Assembly (NCBI GenBank): GCA_018883485.1
Contig: VEQB01000009.1
Coordinates: forward strand, 1-18,023
Reading direction: 5' to 3'
Origin: Bacteroidota bacterium
Lineage (GTDB): Bacteria; Bacteroidota; Bacteroidia; UKL13-3
Length of the DNA: 18,023 nt
How positions within the stretch are numbered: the stretch's first letter is position 1; each line of letters opens with the position of its first letter. Positions 13,230-18,023 of the stretch are shown here, piece by piece. Below the pieces are notes generated by a model. It made no database searches. It was given only the letters and a program-made list of their open reading frames with translations, and was not told the origin of the DNA. Made by a program: the position numbers and the translations under genes.

Positions 13230-13790
13230 ATGAAGTATTTAATTATTGGACTTGGCAATATTGGCGAGGAATACGCACATACCAGACACAATATTGGTTT
13301 TGATATAGTTGATGCCTTGGCAGAAAAACACAAAACCACCTTTACTACAGATCGCTATGCAGACTTGGCCGAAATTGGGTTTAAAGGCAGACAACTTTTT
13401 GTAATAAAGCCAAGCACCTATATGAATTTAAGTGGTAAAGCCGTTAGGTATTGGATGCAAGCTTTAAAAATACCCGTAGAAAATATTTTTGTTTTGGTAG
13501 ATGATTTGGCCATTGCCTATGGCAAAATTAGAATAAGAGGCAATGGCAGCGATGCCGGCCATAATGGTTTAAAAAGCATACAAGAAGTATTACTTACCCA
13601 AAACTATCCACGCTTGCGCTTTGGCATTGGTAGTAATTTTCCTAAAGGCCGACAAATAGATTTTGTATTGGGAAAATGGAATGAGGAAGAAGGCATGCAA
13701 TTACAAGAGTTGATTCATAAGTCGGTTCAAGCCGTAGAAAGCTTTGCCACACGCGGCTTAGCAGGTACCATGAACGATTATAACAAATAA
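13230..13790 (+). CDS. pth: Peptidyl-tRNA hydrolase
   Basis: This enzyme frees peptides from peptidyl-tRNAs released by stalled ribosomes, recycling tRNA in the cytoplasm. The 186 residues match bacterial Pth. MKYLIIGLGNIGEEY carries N10, RHNIGFDIVD carries the catalytic H20, KPSTYMNLSGKAV forms the substrate channel, and the VLVDDLAI and GSDAGHNGLKSI motifs supply the other conserved acids and asparagine. An in-frame ATG at 13155 would add 25 residues of non-family sequence, part of it from an intergenic repeat. ATG 13230 places N10 and H20 exactly as in E. coli Pth and is chosen. The flippase gene begins 2 bases after the stop, so they are co-transcribed. Confidence 0.95.
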   Translation: MKYLIIGLGNIGEEYAHTRHNIGFDIVDALAEKHKTTFTTDRYADLAEIGFKGRQLFVIKPSTYMNLSGKAVRYWMQALKIPVENIFVLVDDLAIAYGKIRIRGNGSDAGHNGLKSIQEVLLTQNYPRLRFGIGSNFPKGRQIDFVLGKWNEEEGMQLQELIHKSVQAVESFATRGLAGTMNDYNK

Positions 13791-13792
13791 GC

Positions 13793-15091
13793 ATGGCAGA
13801 AACCCAAAAGAACAATTATGTAAGTAACTCCATGTGGATTTTGCTAGAGAAATCGGCAAGAATAATTAGCGGCTTACTGGTGGGTGTGTTGGTAGCTCGT
13901 TTTTTAGGCACTACACAATTTGGAACTATCTATTATGGCTTAACCATTATTGGCATTATGGCTATCTTCTCTACACTTGGCCTCGATAGTTTAGTGGTTA
14001 GGGAATTAATAACTAGAAGCAAAGATGAAAATAAAATTCTAGGTACTGCCTTGGGCTTGCGTTTGGGTGGTTCTATTGTTGCCATTTTGGGGAGCATTAT
14101 TTACAGCTTGTTGCGCGATCCTGCCTCCACCACTTTTATTGTTTTCTTGTTGAGCCTAAGCATGCTGTTTCAATCCTTTAATGTGATTGACTTCTACTTC
14201 CAATCTCAAGTAAAAGGAAAATACACAGCCATTAACCAAGTAATTACCTTGTTTATTTCGGCTCTTATTAAATTATTACTTATTTACTTCGAAGCTCCAT
14301 TGGTATATTTTGCGGCAATGGCAGCTTTTGAGGCAATGCTAAGTGCTTTTATACAATGGCGCTTTTATAAAAAATTTGGCGGACATATAAGTCATTGGAA
14401 ATTCTCTTTACCAGAATCAAAACACCTTGTTTATTTAACGCTTCCCATCATACTGTCTTCTTTTATACAAATGCTGTATACCAATGCCGATGGTATTTTA
14501 ATAGCACGTTTTTTAAGAGACATGGGATTGGTAGGGCAATATGGAGCTGCGGTAAGAATTAGTCAGGCCTCCTATTTTATACCGGTAGCCATTTGTGCAG
14601 CCGTATTTCCTGGCATTATAAATAATAGAAATAACGCAGCCTTGCAAGAAACACGCCTAACCCAATTGTACAGTTTAATGTTGTGGGGAGCTCTTTTTAT
14701 AATTGCCGGAGCTATGTTAACTGGAGATTGGGTTATTGGCAACCTATATGGACCAAAATACCCATTGGCACCAGAAGTTTTTAAGCTGCATGTATGGTCT
14801 ATTCTTCCAGTATTTTGGGGCACCGCTTGGGGCATGTGGATGTTGGCCGAACAAAAACAAAAATATGTGGTAGGCATGCAAGTACTAAATGCCATTATTA
14901 TTTTAGGTTCAGAGCTGGTTTTAATTCCGCGCTTAGGCATCTTAGGCGCAGCTTGGGCAGTTATAGTAGGTTCATACATTGCCTTATTGTATATGGTGCT
15001 TTCTTATAAACCATTGGCTACATTACGTATGTTTTATAGCGCTTTGAACCCAAAAAATCTTATAGCTATTTTCCACTACTCTCGCTCCTAA
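13793..15091 (+). CDS. Oligosaccharide flippase (Wzx/MOP-type polysaccharide exporter)
   Basis: The 432-residue inner-membrane protein has about 12 hydrophobic segments across its length (for example ISGLLVGVLVARFLGT, FIVFLLSLSMLFQSF, WVIGNLYGPKY ... LHVWSILPVFWG). The opening SMWILLEKSARIISGLLVGVLVARFLG with FGTIYYG and LGLDSLVVREL is characteristic of polysaccharide-biosynthesis flippases of the MOP superfamily, which move lipid-linked oligosaccharides across the inner membrane. The particular substrate cannot be read from the sequence. It starts 2 bases after pth and is followed, after 15 bases, by a deacetylase-family gene. A link to the glycosyltransferase at the window's left edge is possible but unproven. 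Confidence 0.88.
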   Translation: MAETQKNNYVSNSMWILLEKSARIISGLLVGVLVARFLGTTQFGTIYYGLTIIGIMAIFSTLGLDSLVVRELITRSKDENKILGTALGLRLGGSIVAILGSIIYSLLRDPASTTFIVFLLSLSMLFQSFNVIDFYFQSQVKGKYTAINQVITLFISALIKLLLIYFEAPLVYFAAMAAFEAMLSAFIQWRFYKKFGGHISHWKFSLPESKHLVYLTLPIILSSFIQMLYTNADGILIARFLRDMGLVGQYGAAVRISQASYFIPVAICAAVFPGIINNRNNAALQETRLTQLYSLMLWGALFIIAGAMLTGDWVIGNLYGPKYPLAPEVFKLHVWSILPVFWGTAWGMWMLAEQKQKYVVGMQVLNAIIILGSELVLIPRLGILGAAWAVIVGSYIALLYMVLSYKPLATLRMFYSALNPKNLIAIFHYSRS

Positions 15092-15094
15092 TGT

Positions 15095-15102
15095 TATCTT
15101 TG
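15095..15102 (+). promoter_or_regulatory. -7 box 4 bases before the deacetylase ATG
   Basis: TATCTTTG fully matches TAnnTTTG and sits in the 15-base gap after the flippase gene. Transcription from it would start about at the ATG, giving a leaderless message. The -33 element is not clear. Confidence 0.45.
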
Positions 15103-15106
15103 CGTT

Positions 15107-16411
15107 ATGTTAATATTAGCTGCAGAAGATTCTCCGCGCCTTACTTATATCCTAGATGAGATACTCTTGCGCCGCTTAGGTATAAACTATAAGATTACAA
15201 ATAATCCCGATTATTTTTTAAAATCACTTTCTTTTAGAATAAATTATACTCCCCAAATTATTGAAGGTGTATTGAATATACCAGCAAATAATTTATTGCA
15301 TGAAACTGATGTAAAACCACAAGATATTGAAGTAGAAAAGGAAACATTCTGGCATACCATTTTCTTCCAACATGCTTATTCCTCTAAGCCAGATTTTAGA
15401 AGTGATACCAGCCTTGTAAACTTCGATTTATTTGCAGCAGCATTTTTTCTATTAAGTAGATATGAAGAATATTTACCTCATAAAAAAGATAAACACTTAC
15501 GGTACTTAAGCAGTAATAGTTTAGCATTTAAATCAGGATTTTTAGAATTTCCCCTCATAGATTATTGGGCCATTAAATTAGGAGAAGCCCTTAAAAAACA
15601 ATTTCCAGCGCTAGCCTTAAAAACGAATCATTTCGAACAACTTAATAGTATTGATGTAGACTTTGCATTTAAATACCAGCATCAAAGTATTTTTTCTTCT
15701 ATTAAAAAATTTGGTGGGTCAATACTTAGAGGCAAGCCAGATAAGGAAGCGCTTTTTAAACCAGAAAAAGACCCTTACCATACTTATAAATATATGGCAG
15801 CAAAGGCGGCTGCCAAAAATATTCCAAATATGTTCTTCCTATTACTTGCAGATTATGGAGGTTATGATACTAATCTTTCACCTAAAAATTTAGAAGTACA
15901 AAGATTGTATAGAACAATTTCTGAAAGTGCCACTTGTGGGCTACATCCCTCCTACAAAGCCGCAATTGATAAAAATGCTTTAAGAAATGAAATTCAACTT
16001 TTTGAAGAGATAATACATGAAAAGCCAAAAAAAGTTAGAGCACATTTTCTTAAAATTCGTTTACCCGAAACTTATAGAACATTAGAAAAAATGGGTATTA
16101 CCAGCGATTATACCCTTTGTTATGGAGAAGCCATAGGCTTTAGAGCTTCTACTTGTTTCCCGTTTAATGCCTTTGATTTAATAGAAAATAAAATACTTCA
16201 ACTAACCTTGCATAGCCCATGTGTGATGGATGTTTGTTTGAAGAATTATTTACAATTAACTACCGAGCAAAGCATCGAGAAAATAGCAGCACTTAAGCAA
16301 GCTGTAAAACAAGTGAATGGCCAATTTATTAGCATATGGCACAATTCATCCTTCGACCCAAAAGAAGGTTGGGAAGGTTGGGATAAGGTTTACGAATCTC
16401 TTTTTGAATAA
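15107..16411 (+). CDS. Polysaccharide deacetylase family protein (DUF7033-type N-domain)
   Basis: The 434-residue protein has no signal peptide. The N-terminal half (about 1-170: MLILAAEDSPRLTYILDEIL ... FFLLSRYEEYL) resembles the Bacteroidota domain that precedes NodB-like regions. The C-terminal half carries deacetylase-like landmarks: SIDVDFAF with D183 and D185, CGLHPSYK with H280, RAHFL with H313, GFRAST (344-349) and ISIWHNSS with H412. These would make up a metal-dependent CE4 active site, though the classic H-x3-H is not obvious, so some members may act differently. Presumed cytoplasmic. It sits between flippase and cysS, and a cell-envelope polysaccharide role fits the flippase. Catalytic activity is not proven by the sequence. 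Confidence 0.78.
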   Translation: MLILAAEDSPRLTYILDEILLRRLGINYKITNNPDYFLKSLSFRINYTPQIIEGVLNIPANNLLHETDVKPQDIEVEKETFWHTIFFQHAYSSKPDFRSDTSLVNFDLFAAAFFLLSRYEEYLPHKKDKHLRYLSSNSLAFKSGFLEFPLIDYWAIKLGEALKKQFPALALKTNHFEQLNSIDVDFAFKYQHQSIFSSIKKFGGSILRGKPDKEALFKPEKDPYHTYKYMAAKAAAKNIPNMFFLLLADYGGYDTNLSPKNLEVQRLYRTISESATCGLHPSYKAAIDKNALRNEIQLFEEIIHEKPKKVRAHFLKIRLPETYRTLEKMGITSDYTLCYGEAIGFRASTCFPFNAFDLIENKILQLTLHSPCVMDVCLKNYLQLTTEQSIEKIAALKQAVKQVNGQFISIWHNSSFDPKEGWEGWDKVYESLFE

Positions 16412-16416
16412 AATCT

Positions 16417-16424
16417 TACCTTCG
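16417..16424 (+). promoter_or_regulatory. -7-like box before cysS
   Basis: TACCTTCG, one mismatch to TAnnTTTG, begins 6 bases after the deacetylase stop codon and ends 17 bases before the cysS ATG. It is followed by CAGCAA as at pth. Confidence 0.4.
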
Positions 16425-16441
16425 CAGCAAGCAATTAACAC

Positions 16442-17905
16442 ATGACACAGCCGCTAAAAATATACAATACCTTAACCAGAGAAACTGAGCTATTTAAACC
16501 TATTCATAAAGATTATGTGGGCATGTACGTTTGTGGGCCAACGGTTTACAGCAATGCGCACTTAGGCAATGCCCGAACCTACATCTCTTTTGATGTAATT
16601 TACAGGTACCTCTTGCATCTAGGCTATAAAGTTAGGTACGTTAGAAACATAACAGATGCGGGCCATTTAGAGGGCGACCAAGACGAAGGCGATGACAAAT
16701 TTGCTAAGAAAGCCAAATTAGAGCAAGTAGAACCTATGGAAATTGTACAGCGGTATACGGTAGATTTTCATCAGGTATTGGCAGCCTTTAATACTTTACC
16801 ACCCAGTATTGAACCTACCGCAACAGGTCATATTATAGAACAAATAGAAATGACCAAACAAATTATGGCCAATGGGTATGCTTATGAAGCTAATGGAACG
16901 GTTTATTTTGATGTAGAAAAATTTGCTAAAGAATACAATTATACGGCCTTATCTAACCGCAACTTGGATGAATTGCTAAATAATACCAGAGAATTGGGGG
17001 GGCAAGAAGAAAAGAAAGGGCGTTTAGATTTTGCGCTTTGGATAAAGGCAAAACCAGAGCATTTAATGAAATGGCCTAGCCCTTGGGGAGTAGGATTCCC
17101 AGGTTGGCATATAGAATGCTCTGCCATGAGCACTAAATATTTAGGGGCAGCTTTCGATATTCATGGTGGTGGAATGGATTTAATTCCAACCCATCACACC
17201 AATGAGATTGCCCAGAATGTAGCCTGCCACCACGAGCAACCAGCCAAAATTTGGATGCATACCAATATGCTTACGGTTAACGGGCAAAAAATGAGTAAAA
17301 GTCTGGGTAATTCTTTTTTACCAGGAGAATTATTTGAGGGAAGGCATGCCTTACTTGAGCGCGGGTTTAGCCCCATGACCGTAAGGTTTTTTATGCTACA
17401 GGCACATTATAGAAGCACCTTAGATTTTAGCAATGAGGCCTTAAAAGCAGCAGAAAAAGGTTTGACCCGACTTTTAAATGCAGGGAAGGTTTTAGACAAA
17501 TTAAATGCTAGTAGTACCAGTACTATTGAGGTAGCCAAAGTTAAAGAGAGTGTTTATGCAGCTATGAATGAAGATTTTAATACGCCCATTGCCATTGCAA
17601 ATTTATTTGAGGCTGCCAGATTAATAAACCTCATTCACGATGGAAAAGAGCAGGCCAATGAACAAGATTTGCAAGAACTAAAATCCTTGTATGAGAATAT
17701 GGTTTACGGTGTACTGGGTTTAAAAGATGAAAGTATTGGCGGCTCAGATAAGATGGATGAATTGATGCAGGTAGTTTTGAAAATACGAGGAGAAGCCAAG
17801 TTAAGAAAAGACTTTTATACCTCTGACCAAATTAGGGACCAGTTAAAAGAAATTGGCATTGAAATAAAAGACGGTAAAGAAGGTACAAGCTACAATTTGG
17901 GCTAA
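16442..17905 (+). CDS. cysS: Cysteinyl-tRNA synthetase
   Basis: This class I synthetase charges tRNA-Cys with cysteine in the cytoplasm. The 487 residues show the family landmarks in order: CGPTVYSNAHLGNAR with zinc ligand C31 and the HIGH-like motif at about 37-45, then GDQDEGDDKFAKKA. FPGWHIECSAMS supplies the second cysteine, HTNEIAQ the histidine and glutamate zinc ligands, and KMSKS lies at 283-287. The C-terminal helical domain ends with IRDQLKEIGIEIKDGKEGTSY, as usual. It is slightly longer than the E. coli enzyme (461). It follows the deacetylase gene by 30 bases in the same direction and probably has its own promoter. Nothing unusual in its catalytic residues. Confidence 0.97.
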   Translation: MTQPLKIYNTLTRETELFKPIHKDYVGMYVCGPTVYSNAHLGNARTYISFDVIYRYLLHLGYKVRYVRNITDAGHLEGDQDEGDDKFAKKAKLEQVEPMEIVQRYTVDFHQVLAAFNTLPPSIEPTATGHIIEQIEMTKQIMANGYAYEANGTVYFDVEKFAKEYNYTALSNRNLDELLNNTRELGGQEEKKGRLDFALWIKAKPEHLMKWPSPWGVGFPGWHIECSAMSTKYLGAAFDIHGGGMDLIPTHHTNEIAQNVACHHEQPAKIWMHTNMLTVNGQKMSKSLGNSFLPGELFEGRHALLERGFSPMTVRFFMLQAHYRSTLDFSNEALKAAEKGLTRLLNAGKVLDKLNASSTSTIEVAKVKESVYAAMNEDFNTPIAIANLFEAARLINLIHDGKEQANEQDLQELKSLYENMVYGVLGLKDESIGGSDKMDELMQVVLKIRGEAKLRKDFYTSDQIRDQLKEIGIEIKDGKEGTSYNLG

Positions 17906-17967
17906 ATGATTGTTTAAATGGTTAAAAAATCCCCCTTTTTGGTTATACTAAGATAACCTAGGATATG

Positions 17968-17975
17968 TAAATTTG
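17968..17975 (+). promoter_or_regulatory. -7 box downstream of cysS
   Basis: TAAATTTG, a full match to TAnnTTTG, lies 20 bases before an ATG at 17996. The preceding 17906-17967 has no strong terminator, only an A-run/C-run/T-run. Confidence 0.35.
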
Positions 17976-17995
17976 TTGCATCAAAGTAGATTACT

Positions 17996-18023
17996 ATGAT
18001 TCAGGCAATTCACTCCCCAGTGC
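17996..18023 (+). CDS. Possible start of the next gene (9 codons, cut by window end)
   Basis: ATG 17996 reads MIQAIHSPV and then runs off the window. A -7 box lies 20 bases upstream. Too little is present to identify it. Confidence 0.25.

Noticed and set aside
17925..17940. A-run, C-run, T-run as a cysS terminator
   Set aside because: The only possible stem is a few A-T pairs around a C-run loop; too weak to call.

Overview
The window looks like chromosomal DNA from a member of the Bacteroidota. The DNA is AT-rich. Start codons lack strong Shine-Dalgarno sequences. Several genes and the tRNA have TAnnTTTG-type -7 boxes, the Bacteroidota sigma factor signature. The families present are also typical of that phylum: a TPR/HisKA_2 kinase with a LytTR regulator, DUF7033-type polysaccharide deacetylase, VapB15-like antitoxin, and barrel/lipoprotein pairs. 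The genus cannot be given.

Layout. At the left edge is the 5' part of a glycosyltransferase-like gene on the minus strand (1-943). Divergent from it are tRNA-Gln(TTG), prs (PRPP synthetase) and rplY (L25/Ctc). A roughly 10 kb accessory segment follows (about 2.9-13.2 kb). It holds an orphan antitoxin with an internally deleted PIN toxin, a first outer-membrane-barrel/lipoprotein pair, a minus-strand two-component system, a second paralogous barrel/lipoprotein pair, a second orphan antitoxin with a truncated ParE/RelE-like toxin, a DUF4160-DUF2442 pair, and a Uma2-family nuclease gene. The housekeeping and envelope set then resumes: pth, a Wzx-like flippase, a polysaccharide-deacetylase-family protein and cysS. 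The order prs-rplY(ctc)-pth is familiar from other bacteria (Bacillus prs-ctc-spoVC), so the accessory block reads as an insertion into, or growth within, an old neighbourhood.

How the genes fit together. The most interesting part is 3.5-11.5 kb. Two copies of a barrel-lipoprotein cassette, each ending in nearly the same terminator, flank a TPR-sensor histidine kinase and its LytTR response regulator. The barrels are almost identical. The lipoproteins share their first residues and then diverge strongly. Between the kinase gene and the second cassette lie two direct repeats of ACTTCACAA with a 21-bp period, plus a related inverted copy. That is the geometry expected of a LytTR operator. My working model is an envelope sensor that controls a surface barrel with exchangeable lipoprotein partners. 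It is inference from arrangement and sequence; nothing here proves the function.

Both toxin-antitoxin loci keep an intact antitoxin and have lost the toxin. The first is bracketed by a duplicated copy of the rplY terminator region.
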